A stretch of DNA of 5,069 bases from Planctomycetia bacterium. GTDB lineage: Bacteria; Planctomycetota; Planctomycetia; Pirellulales; UBA1268. Location of the stretch: the NCBI GenBank assembly GCA_010027105.1, contig RGVT01000200.1:1-5069 (forward strand). Reading direction: 5' to 3'. Positions 1 to 5,042 of this stretch are shown here, piece by piece. The notes beneath the pieces are model-generated. The model was not told where the DNA came from and searched no databases. It saw only the letters and a program-made list of their open reading frames with translations. Numbering within the stretch: position 1 is the first letter of the stretch; the number at the start of each line of letters is the position of its first letter. The translations under genes were made by a program, and so were the position numbers.

Positions 1-996
1 GTTCCCTTGCACCACGACATCCGCTGAAAGATTCGCCACGGCGCCAAGCAAACCCACGTCCAGGGCGAATAGTTTGAAGAGGCGACGGTTGCAGTATCCG
101 GAAAGCGGCAGCTTCGGCGTTGCCACGGCAAACGATCGATGCACGAGCCCCGCCTGGTCGAGCCACAGCAATGCGTCTTCATAGTCACGCGCTCGTGCCC
201 CTTGCTGGACTGCCGAGAAGAGAAATCTCCGGTTCTCGCGGGCCAGCTGCCCGGGAATCGAATCCCACAGCATCGCCAGCCGGGGCACGAGCGGAAACGG
301 TGCATGCTTGGCGAAGTCGAGCCGATACGCGGCCACGATGTTCCGCTGAATCTGACGCGCACGGGCAAAGTCATGGTTGGCACCAAACGCCGCCACCGCT
401 TCGGGCATGCCGCCCACGACGAGATACTCTCGCAGGGCCGCGATCAGTTCGGCATGGATGCCGGCCGGCAGCGGCTCGATCGCCGAGAGTTCTTCGAGTC
501 GGGCGCGATAGGCCTCGCGGCCGGTGGCATCGAGGAACTCGAAGAAGTCGAGCGGATGGAGTGTGTGCAGTTCCACCTTGCCGACCGGGAATGAAGCGGC
601 ACGCGACAGTTCGACGCCCAGCAGCGACCCGGCCGCGACGATGTGTGCTGCCGGTAGCTGCTCGGCGAAGTATTTCAGGCTCGTAAGAGCCCGCGGACAG
701 GCCTGAATCTCGTCGAAAAAAATGAGTGCTCTGCCCGCGAGGGCGGCCGTCGGATCAAACCTCCCCAAAAGCGCCAGATTTCGGAGGAGTCGAGTGGGAT
801 CCAACTCCCCCTCGAAAACGGTCGCCAGCCGCGGGTCAGCCTCGAAGTTGAGGACATGCACCCCGGCATATTCGGCGGCCCCAAATTCCGCGAGGACATA
901 GGTTTTGCCTGTCTGACGAGCTCCCTTCAACACGAGCGGTTTTCGATCCGCCCGCTGTCGCCACGCCCCGAGGAATGACCCGAAATTTCGCCGCAT
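1..996 (-). CDS. AAA family ATPase with DUF4143 C-terminal domain, partial (C-terminus beyond left edge)
   Basis: The minus-strand frame is open for 332 codons to the window edge. The AAA domain shows a Walker A GARQTGKT at residues 25-32, Walker B LIFFDEIQ at 91-98 and a sensor-like AAGS at 121-124. Downstream come GGMPEAV at 195-201 and KLFALDVGLL at 308-317, both typical of the DUF4143 family. Members usually run to about 380-480 residues, so the last part is probably missing only because the window ends. The ATG at 996 is chosen because an in-frame stop lies at 1006-1008; no convincing ribosome binding site is visible. The family is known as stand-alone P-loop ATPases, common in accessory DNA of bacteria and archaea, with no settled substrate; some are described as Archaea-style STAND-like ATPases. 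It follows the decayed DUF433/DUF5615 pair on the same strand after about 60 bp. Family assignment is strong, cellular role unknown. Confidence 0.9.
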   Translation of the reverse strand, partial: MRRNFGSFLGAWRQRADRKPLVLKGARQTGKTYVLAEFGAAEYAGVHVLNFEADPRLATVFEGELDPTRLLRNLALLGRFDPTAALAGRALIFFDEIQACPRALTSLKYFAEQLPAAHIVAAGSLLGVELSRAASFPVGKVELHTLHPLDFFEFLDATGREAYRARLEELSAIEPLPAGIHAELIAALREYLVVGGMPEAVAAFGANHDFARARQIQRNIVAAYRLDFAKHAPFPLVPRLAMLWDSIPGQLARENRRFLFSAVQQGARARDYEDALLWLDQAGLVHRSFAVATPKLPLSGYCNRRLFKLFALDVGLLGAVANLSADVVVQGN

Positions 997-1056
997 GGAG
1001 AAACTTCATACCATCAATCGCCACGAATGTCACGCTTTTGATATTAATTACCGTTT

Positions 1057-1200
1057 TTATAGCACGTCGTGTCGCCCGACCTGCTTTTGCCAGAGGCAGG
1101 CTGAAGCGCCTTGCAGAGGGACGGTGCAGACATCATGGCCCGCACTGTTCAGCAGTTGCCGCCCGCGTTCACCCAGATTTTCGTCGAGCTTGATTTTCAC
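1057..1200 (-). pseudogene. Truncated DUF5615 PIN-like protein (toxin-like partner of DUF433)
   Basis: A GTG at 1200 overlaps the stop of the DUF433 gene (GTGA), as in translationally coupled pairs. The 47-codon product begins VKIKLDENLGERGRQLLNSA and continues GHDVCTVPLQGAS; this is the N-terminus of the DUF5615 PIN-like (Mut7-C-like) family, including the first conserved acidic residue (Asp6). Family members are normally around 110-120 residues and carry a later segment resembling LVTLDxDF with further acidic residues. Here the similarity stops near residue 33, and 14 unrelated residues follow to a TAA at 1057-1059 in an AT-rich patch. The missing C-terminal half would contain most of the presumed nuclease site, so the product is probably inactive. 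A deletion joined to unrelated sequence is the simplest explanation. Toxin function for the family is inferred from its pairing with DUF433, not shown by this sequence. Confidence 0.72.
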
Positions 1201-1449
1201 GACGCTTCGAGCGGTATGTCGACGTACCGCTCACGAGCCATCTCGGAGCCGTAGGCAAGGCACGCCCGGATGTCGTCCTCAGTGAGCCCCGGGGTAGTTC
1301 GTGAGAATGTCGTCGATCGACTCGCCAGAGGCGAGCAGGTCGAGGATGAGCGACACCCAGATCCGGTGGCCTCGAATGCAAGGCTTGCCCGCACAACGCG
1401 CGGGATCGATCCAAATCCTGCCTAGCAACTGCTCACGCGTCATTTCCAT
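1197..1449 (-). pseudogene. DUF433 antitoxin-like gene, frameshifted
   Basis: Two minus-strand frames together give one DUF433 protein. The first starts at ATG 1449 (alternative ATG 1443) with MEMTREQLLGRIWIDPARCA and continues through GKPCIRGHRIWVS to SIDDILTNYPG. The second continues LTEDDIRACLAYGSEMARER to the TGA at 1197-1199. The break lies in the run CCCCGGGG at 1287-1294; removing one base restores an 83-residue protein, a normal length for this small helical family. DUF433 proteins are HTH/VapB-like and usually precede a DUF5615 PIN-like gene, as here, where the two overlap by GTGA. As written, translation would stop just after PGAH, losing the C-terminal third. The frame upstream of 1449 stays open into unrelated sequence and is not part of the gene. 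It could be a true lesion or an assembly or read error in a homopolymeric run. Confidence 0.82.
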
Positions 1450-1532
1450 GACTCTACGATACACACGCGGCTGCAACCCATCCAAATGGGTGGGCGCCGA
1501 ACTCGGCTTGCGGGCGTCGCCGCGGCAGGGGC

Positions 1533-1614
1533 CTAAGCGCTGGTGGGCGTCGGGCTCGGGGAGCCAGTGCGTGGGGATCGCCCCCACGAGGGCGTAGCAG
1601 CCGGCGACGATCGG
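1533..1614 (-). pseudogene. 3' remnant of a second MFS transporter gene
   Basis: Read on the minus strand this stretch gives IVAGCYALVGAIPTHWLPEP, nearly the same as the C-terminus of the intact transporter at 2348-3817 (IVAGLYALVGTLLTHWLPEP). Aligning 1549-1611 with 2363-2425 base by base, I count 9 mismatches in 63 positions without a gap. Similarity seems to reach the stop codon (TAG at 1533-1535) if one extra base is allowed, so the remnant is also out of frame at its very end. On its 5' side it stops abruptly 2 bp before the inverted repeat at 1617-1689. About 465 upstream codons are absent. It is a relic of duplication plus deletion and has no coding role of its own; it happens to be in frame with the DUF433 start downstream. 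Confidence 0.82.
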
Positions 1615-1616
1615 GT

Positions 1617-1689
1617 GGGAAAAGGTGACTGCCACCAAATCTGGGCAAGATGCCAACTTCTGCAATTTTGGTGGCAGTCACCTTTTCCC
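1617..1689. repeat. Inverted repeat element with 23-bp perfect arms (GGTGAC-type palindrome)
   Basis: The left arm 1617-1639 and right arm 1667-1689 are perfect reverse complements (23 of 23), separated by a 27-base loop. Each arm contains the imperfect palindrome GGTGACTGCCACC or its complement, flanked by an A or T tract. The same design (A tract, GGTGAC-N-GTCACC, then ATTT) recurs in the larger element at 3846-3952. It lies between a truncated transporter tail and the start of the DUF4160 gene 18 bp away. It could be a small non-autonomous mobile or REP-like element, and as RNA it would form a long hairpin that may stop transcription from either side. No transposase is in the window. Confidence 0.85.
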
Positions 1690-1707
1690 CTGCAATAGGC
1701 TGGACGA

Positions 1708-1977
1708 ATGCCTACCGTGCTACGAGTTGGTGGATTTCGATTCCACTTTTACTCCGACGAGGGCACCGAGCCTCCTCACATTCATGTCCGTTGTGCGGAC
1801 GGGGAATGCAAATTCTGGCTGGACCCTGTCATTTTGGCACGGAACCGTGGCGTTCCGGCGCATACCGTGATGACGATGGAACGTCTGGTGTACGAACATA
1901 TCGACCTATTACGGGAGAAAGACCATGAGCACCATTCACCAGGAAACCGAAGCGATGGCGACACGGGTCTGGACTGA
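1708..1977 (+). CDS. DUF4160 domain protein
   Basis: The 89-residue product begins MPTVLRVGGFRFHFYSDEGT and continues EPPHIHV (21-27) and KFWLDPVILARNRG (35-48), the hallmark stretches of DUF4160. The conserved core ends near LVYEHIDLLRE (60-70). The remaining 19 residues (KDHEHHSPGN and on) are not typical; the usual ending resembles WHEYFG. That tail is read from DNA that also encodes the N-terminus of DUF2442 in another frame, so the original stop may have been lost. The ATG at 1708 matches the family's usual N-terminus and lies 18 bp beyond the inverted repeat; only a weak AGG precedes it. DUF4160 and DUF2442 genes are very often adjacent and have been suggested to act as a toxin-antitoxin-like pair, but no function is established. 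A sampled 60-base stretch (1741-1800) is 57% GC, below the transporter gene, which fits transfer. Confidence 0.88.
   Translation: MPTVLRVGGFRFHFYSDEGTEPPHIHVRCADGECKFWLDPVILARNRGVPAHTVMTMERLVYEHIDLLREKDHEHHSPGNRSDGDTGLD
1913..1917 (+). promoter_or_regulatory. Ribosome binding site for the DUF2442 gene
   Basis: GGGAG stands 7 bases before the ATG at 1925, inside the end of the DUF4160 reading frame. It supports this start over the later in-frame ATG at 1955 and indicates that DUF2442 is translated from the same message as DUF4160. Confidence 0.6.
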
Positions 1978-2191
1978 GGGGCGGATGGTTTTCGTGGAGT
2001 TGACAGACCAGCGAATCGTGGGATTCCCGGCGAATCGATTCCGCCGGCTCAGGGATGCCAGCGAGGCGGAGTTGGCCGGAGTGCGGCTGGAGGTCGGCGG
2101 CACGGCCCTGCGTTGGGAATCTCTTGATGAAGACATCTCGGTCGAGGGCGTGGTGTCGGGCCGATTTCAGTTACCTCCGGCCCAGGACTGA
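1925..2191 (+). CDS. DUF2442 domain protein
   Basis: The product is 88 residues, starting MSTIHQETEAMATRVWTEGR. It shows the family's VFVELTDQRIVGFP strand region (22-35), a short helix with RLRDASEAEL (41-50), and the diagnostic LDEDISVEG at 67-75. The length is normal for DUF2442, which shares the fold of the N-terminal domain of NE0471. A good ribosome binding site lies 7 bases upstream. It overlaps the preceding DUF4160 frame by 53 bp, so the two are almost certainly co-transcribed and probably coupled. DUF2442 proteins are thought to be small DNA- or partner-binding proteins, perhaps antitoxin-like, but this is inference from gene pairing. The gene ends 33 bp before the convergent PEP-CTERM fragment, with no obvious terminator hairpin between them. 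Confidence 0.9.
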   Translation: MSTIHQETEAMATRVWTEGRMVFVELTDQRIVGFPANRFRRLRDASEAELAGVRLEVGGTALRWESLDEDISVEGVVSGRFQLPPAQD

Positions 2192-2224
2192 CAAGGCACG
2201 CTTCATCCATTCACTGGCGTTCAT

Positions 2225-2344
2225 CTACCCGATGAGGGATGGCCCGCACGATCGCCGCCGCCGCGCGGCGAGTCCCGCCAGCACCCCGCCGATGCCGAGG
2301 AGCACGAGCGACGAGGGCTCGGGCACGGCGACAGGCTGAAGCAT
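2225..2344 (-). pseudogene. Detached PEP-CTERM sorting tail of a lost exported protein
   Basis: The minus strand encodes 39 residues from ATG 2344 to TAG 2225-2227. Residues 7-12 are VPEPSS, followed by a hydrophobic helix LVLLGIGGVLAGLA (13-26) and a basic patch RRRR (28-31). This is the three-part PEP-CTERM signal recognised and cleaved by exosortase in exopolysaccharide-producing Gram-negatives, including many planctomycetes. A sorting signal belongs at the C-terminus of a secreted protein with an N-terminal signal peptide; here nothing precedes it except the end of the MFS gene. The fragment lies in the same frame as the transporter, separated from its TAG stop by a single codon, so stop readthrough would fuse the two. 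The most likely history is that the transporter segment replaced the rest of a PEP-CTERM gene. No exosortase is in the window. Confidence 0.75.
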
Positions 2345-2347
2345 GTC

Positions 2348-3817
2348 CTAGGCGAGATCGGTGTCGGGCTCGGGCAGCCAGTGCGTGAGGAGCGTGCCGA
2401 CGAGGGCGTAGAGGCCCGCGACGATGGCGCCGACGACGGCGATCCGCACCGGGTCCGGCGGCGTGGCCGCGGAGAAGGTGAGCGTGAGCCAGGCCGCGGC
2501 CGTGCCGAGCACGCGGCCGCCGATGTTGGCGGCGAAGCTCTCTCCCGTGCCGCGGAGGTGCGTGGGGAACACGAGCGGGATGTAGTTGCCCCAGAAACTA
2601 AACTGCGCGACGGTGAGCAGGCCCGCCACGAAGATGCCCGCCTTGATCCAGGGGAGCGACCCGGCATCGCCCAACTGCGTGGAGATCCACCAGAAGAGCG
2701 CCGGCACCACGACGAGCGCCGGAATCTGAAAGATGCGGAGCAGGAGCCGCCGCGAGAGGATCCGCACCGCCGCGACCGCGAGCAGCACGCGGCCCACGAG
2801 GCCGCCCACCTCCTGGAAGATCGTGACCGTGGCCACGGCCTCGTCGGTGGCGTTGCCGGCGATGCTCTTGAGCTTGCCGGGAGGCGGCGCCGGCTTGCCC
2901 GCCTTCGCCGCCGCAGCCACGGCCCCGTCCGTGGCCGCCTTCGCCGCACCGAGGATCGCCGCATGCCCCTTGGGCCCGCCCAGGATCTGCGGCAGCTGCT
3001 GGATCGCGCCAAAGGCGAGGCCGTAGCTCGCGGCGAACACGAGCGTGGTGAGCACCGTCGTGCGGATGAGCGCGGGGCTGAAGAGCTCGCGGAGGCTCGG
3101 CCGCTTGAGCGTGCCGGCCGCCTTCTTCTCGGCCCACACCGGGCTCTCGGGCAGGAAGGGCCGGATCAGGATCAACGGCAGCGCGGGGATCACGCCGGAG
3201 ATGAGCGTGTAGCGCCAGGCGTCGTGGCCGCCGTTGATCGCCGGCAGGTCGGCTGCGAACCGCGCGGCGAACACGTTTGCCGTGCCCACGAGCAGGCCGC
3301 CGAGCGACGAGAAGGCCTGCGTCCAGCCGAGGGCCCGCTCGCGCTGCTCGCGATCGGGAAAGAGCTCGGCCAGCCAGGCCACCGCCGCCACGAACTCCAC
3401 GCACACGCCGATGAACACGAGGCAGCGGAAGAAGAGCAGCTGCGGCAGCGACGTGGCGAAGCCGGCCGCGAGCGCCGCGAAGGCGTAGAGCAGGATGCTG
3501 AACGTAAGCACGCGCCGCCGGCCGAGCAGATCGGTGAGGTAGCCGCCGAGCAGGCCGAACACGCCGCCGGCGATCGCCGGCACGAAGAACAGGGCCCGGG
3601 CCCACTGCGAGTAGGCCGGCGAGCCGGGCACGAGCAGCGGCACGCCGTCGGGGCCGGCGCCGCCGAGCTGCGCGAGGGCCGGCTTGATGATCAGCGGCAG
3701 CATCAACAGTTCGTAGATGTCGAACGCGAACCCGATGGCCGCGATCGCACACACGAGCCAGCCGGTGAGCGAAAGCCTGCCATCCGCCGCCACTCCACCA
3801 CCGCGCTTCGCCTGCAT
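2348..3817 (-). CDS. MFS transporter, 12 transmembrane helices
   Basis: This 489-residue inner-membrane protein of the major facilitator superfamily has helices near residues 19-45, 73-95, 104-122, 126-148, 168-185, 203-220, 252-275, 334-352, 362-379, 389-410, 430-449 and 457-480. The helix 2-3 loop carries motif A as GGYLTDLLGRRRVL (91-104). AFDIYELLMLPLI in helix 1 (31-43) and RGTGESFAANIGGR (422-435) resemble the metabolite:H+ and sugar/aromatic-acid symporter branches, so a proton-coupled organic solute is plausible; the substrate cannot be told. An Ala/Pro/Gly-rich loop of about 55 residues between helices 7 and 8 is longer than usual. The start at ATG 3817 is preferred because GGGAGG lies 5 bases upstream; an in-frame ATG at 3871 is inside the palindromic repeat and would add a spurious 18-residue MVTVTFF leader. 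A damaged copy of its 3' end lies at 1533-1614. Confidence 0.9.
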   Translation of the reverse strand: MQAKRGGGVAADGRLSLTGWLVCAIAAIGFAFDIYELLMLPLIIKPALAQLGGAGPDGVPLLVPGSPAYSQWARALFFVPAIAGGVFGLLGGYLTDLLGRRRVLTFSILLYAFAALAAGFATSLPQLLFFRCLVFIGVCVEFVAAVAWLAELFPDREQRERALGWTQAFSSLGGLLVGTANVFAARFAADLPAINGGHDAWRYTLISGVIPALPLILIRPFLPESPVWAEKKAAGTLKRPSLRELFSPALIRTTVLTTLVFAASYGLAFGAIQQLPQILGGPKGHAAILGAAKAATDGAVAAAAKAGKPAPPPGKLKSIAGNATDEAVATVTIFQEVGGLVGRVLLAVAAVRILSRRLLLRIFQIPALVVVPALFWWISTQLGDAGSLPWIKAGIFVAGLLTVAQFSFWGNYIPLVFPTHLRGTGESFAANIGGRVLGTAAAWLTLTFSAATPPDPVRIAVVGAIVAGLYALVGTLLTHWLPEPDTDLA

Positions 3818-3822
3818 GGATG

Positions 3823-3828
3823 CCTCCC
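3823..3828 (-). promoter_or_regulatory. Ribosome binding site deciding the MFS start
   Basis: On the minus strand GGGAGG stands 5 bases before the ATG at 3817. It is the best such site near the transporter and rules against the in-frame ATG at 3871, which lies inside the repeat arm and has no such site. Confidence 0.7.
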
Positions 3829-3845
3829 GTTGCACAAACGACGCC

Positions 3846-3952
3846 GCCGCGAAAAAGGTGACAGTCACCATTTGCCGGTCGCCGAAGGCGACACGGCCCC
3901 GGCCGCAGGCCGGGGTCTACAGACAAATGGTGACTGTCACCTTTTTCGCGGC
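3846..3952. repeat. Long inverted repeat with 29-bp perfect arms and nested hairpins
   Basis: The left arm 3846-3874 and right arm 3924-3952 are perfect reverse complements (29 of 29) around a 49-base centre. Each arm holds GGTGACAGTCACC or its complement, itself a 13-base palindrome with one central base, beside a five-base A or T tract. The centre contains two further hairpins (listed separately), so a single strand could fold into a three-way cloverleaf. The element begins 4 bases after the stop codon of the lipoprotein gene and ends 28 bases before the MFS start, filling nearly the whole intergenic space. It shares its arm design with the element at 1617-1689. It may be a MITE- or REP-derived unit, and may also end transcription of the lipoprotein gene; neither is shown. 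Confidence 0.9.
3878..3920 (-). repeat. REP-like double hairpin with GTAG foot inside the long inverted repeat
   Basis: On the minus strand a GTAG (3920-3917) is followed after one base by an 8-bp stem, CCCCGGCC (3915-3908) pairing with GGCCGGGG (3904-3897), closed by a 3-base loop. After a 4-base spacer comes a second 6-bp stem GTCGCC/GGCGAC (3892-3887 with 3883-3878), also with a 3-base loop. A GTAG or GGAG foot before a GC-rich hairpin is the known signature of REP sequences mobilised by RAYT (TnpA-REP) transposases. No RAYT gene is in the window, so membership is inferred from structure only. Confidence 0.6.
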
Positions 3953-3956
3953 CGGC

Positions 3957-4397
3957 TCACGGGCCGATCGACGGCGGCTTCTTGGCCAGGAAGTCGCGCG
4001 GGCCGCGGGTCGTGTAATACGGATAGGCGACGGCCCCGGTGGGCGGGCCGGCCGGCTGCGTGGCGCCGTAGTCGCTCGCCGCGAGCGCCGCCCGCTCGGC
4101 GGGTGTGAGGTGATGCTTGGCGAGGCCACCGTAGCGGCCGACGTGCGCCTTGCAGGTGCCGGCGGCGCAGTCGCGGCAGCCGGGCTGGCAGCCCGCCGGG
4201 CCGCAGGCTTCGCACGGCCCGCCCACGGCGCACTGGCCGTTCTCACAGGCCCCGTCGCGGCAGGCGCCGCCGCCTTGCCGGGCATGGTGGCCATGGGGCC
4301 CGTCGGTATTGAGCAGAAACAGCCGGTCGATGATCGAGCAGCCGCTCGACATCCCGACGAGGGCGACGGCCAACAGGAGCGGGGTAGCGCGTTTCAT
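3957..4397 (-). CDS. Small cysteine-rich lipoprotein, planctomycete type
   Basis: The 146-residue product starts MKRATPLLLAVALVGMSSGC, a lipoprotein signal peptide with the lipobox cysteine at residue 20, so it should be lipid-anchored in a membrane facing the periplasm. A His/Gly-rich linker (33-44) leads to nine cysteines between residues 46 and 82, spaced 3-5 apart in a Gly/Ala/Pro-rich setting, including CENGQC and CEACGPAGC. Near the C-terminus LTPAERAALAASDYG (97-111) and YPYYTTRGPRDFLAKKPPSI (125-144) look like conserved blocks; I recall similar endings in planctomycete hypothetical proteins but cannot verify this here. The ATG at 4397 is chosen because it puts the signal peptide at the N-terminus and has GGAAG about 10 bases upstream; an in-frame ATG at 4448 would add 17 non-signal residues. 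The cysteines could form disulfides or bind metal. Function unknown. Confidence 0.85.
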   Translation of the reverse strand: MKRATPLLLAVALVGMSSGCSIIDRLFLLNTDGPHGHHARQGGGACRDGACENGQCAVGGPCEACGPAGCQPGCRDCAAGTCKAHVGRYGGLAKHHLTPAERAALAASDYGATQPAGPPTGAVAYPYYTTRGPRDFLAKKPPSIGP

Positions 4398-4532
4398 GGG
4401 TCTGGCTTCCGTGGGGTTCACCGGGGGTATCGGCCGCACGGGTCGCACCGGTTGAGGAAACCCTGCGGGGGCGAGACTGGGCAGGATGGAGACCCTCGCG
4501 AATCGGCCGGCCGGAGGCCCGCCCCGCAGCCG

Positions 4533-5042
4533 CTACGAATACCGGCCGACGATCAGCGAGATGTTTTGGCCGCCGAAGCCGAAACTGTTGGAGAGGGCCC
4601 GGTCGCACGGCGCCTCCCGGGCCTCGTTGGGCACGTAGTCGAGGTCGCAGTTCGGGTCGGGATTCTCGTAGTTGATCGTGGGCGGCAGCATGCCGTCGCG
4701 GATCGCGAGCAGGCACACGATCAGCTCCGTGGCCCCGGCGGCGGCGATCAGGTGGCCCATCATGCTCTTCGTGCTCGAGACGGGGATCTTGTAGGCGTGG
4801 TCTCCGAACACCTTCTTGGCCGCGTCGAGGGGCGGCAAAATATCCCCTTGCGACCATTTTGCAGGGTCTCCGTCGAGGAGCCCTTGTTGGCCAGGTATGA
4901 AGTACTTTGAACCCACAGTACCGAAGCGAGGCTTCTTCTCCAACTTGGAACGTTTTTTGAAGAGGTCTTTCGACCGCTCGTCTTGCGTGACGACCTGGAC
5001 AGCAACAGCAGCGAAAACAAAAACGACGTGGCGTCGGGACAA
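4533..5042 (-). pseudogene. C-terminal fragment of FabF-type 3-oxoacyl-ACP synthase on an unrelated 5' extension
   Basis: From about residue 75 (position 4820) to the TAG at 4533-4535, the frame matches the end of beta-ketoacyl-ACP synthase II: KVFGDHAYKIPVSSTKSMMG (77-96), LPPTINYENPDPNCDLDYVP (119-138) and LSNSFGFGGQN (150-160). The conserved lysine (92) and second active-site histidine (97) are present. The first histidine (GTSTPLxD region), the catalytic cysteine and about 310 N-terminal residues are missing, so it cannot condense acyl chains. The preceding ~74 codons (TTG 5042 is the first possible start) contain a short hydrophobic run and then KKPRFGTVGSKYFIPGQQGL, which I do not recognise. 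An in-frame TGA at 5049-5051 closes the frame, so the rest of FabF does not continue in this frame. GC in 4861-4980 is about 53%, well below the neighbours, marking a join with foreign DNA or a misassembly. Confidence 0.78.

Noticed and set aside
120..706. Plus-strand open frames over the left part of the window
   Set aside because: They are antisense to the AAA ATPase, which has full motif support on the minus strand.
1005..1060. Possible promoter for the AAA ATPase: AT-rich patch, GTGACA at 1034-1029 and TATGAA at 1010-1005 (minus strand), or TAATAT at 1046-1041
   Set aside because: The matches are weak, the TATGAA would leave almost no leader before the ATG at 996, and TAATAT has no -35 partner.
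1450..1665. N-terminal extension of DUF433 to an ATG at 1665
   Set aside because: The extension consists of repeat sequence and the MFS tail relic; the DUF433 family starts near MEMTREQ at 1449.
1617..3952. The two inverted-repeat elements as ends of one composite transposon carrying DUF4160 to MFS
   Set aside because: The arms differ in core sequence, each element is self-complementary on its own, no transposase lies between them, and no target duplication is visible.
2381..4108. A 575-codon open frame on the plus strand
   Set aside because: It lies opposite the clear MFS gene, its translation is a low-complexity Arg/Glu/Ala-rich string, and it crosses the inverted repeat; it is a product of high GC.
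4463..4529. CTGCGGGG (4463-4470) and CCCCGCAG (4522-4529) inverted repeat between FabF fragment and lipoprotein gene
   Set aside because: Arms of 8 bp with a 51-base loop and no T tract are expected by chance in such GC-rich DNA; not convincing as a terminator.
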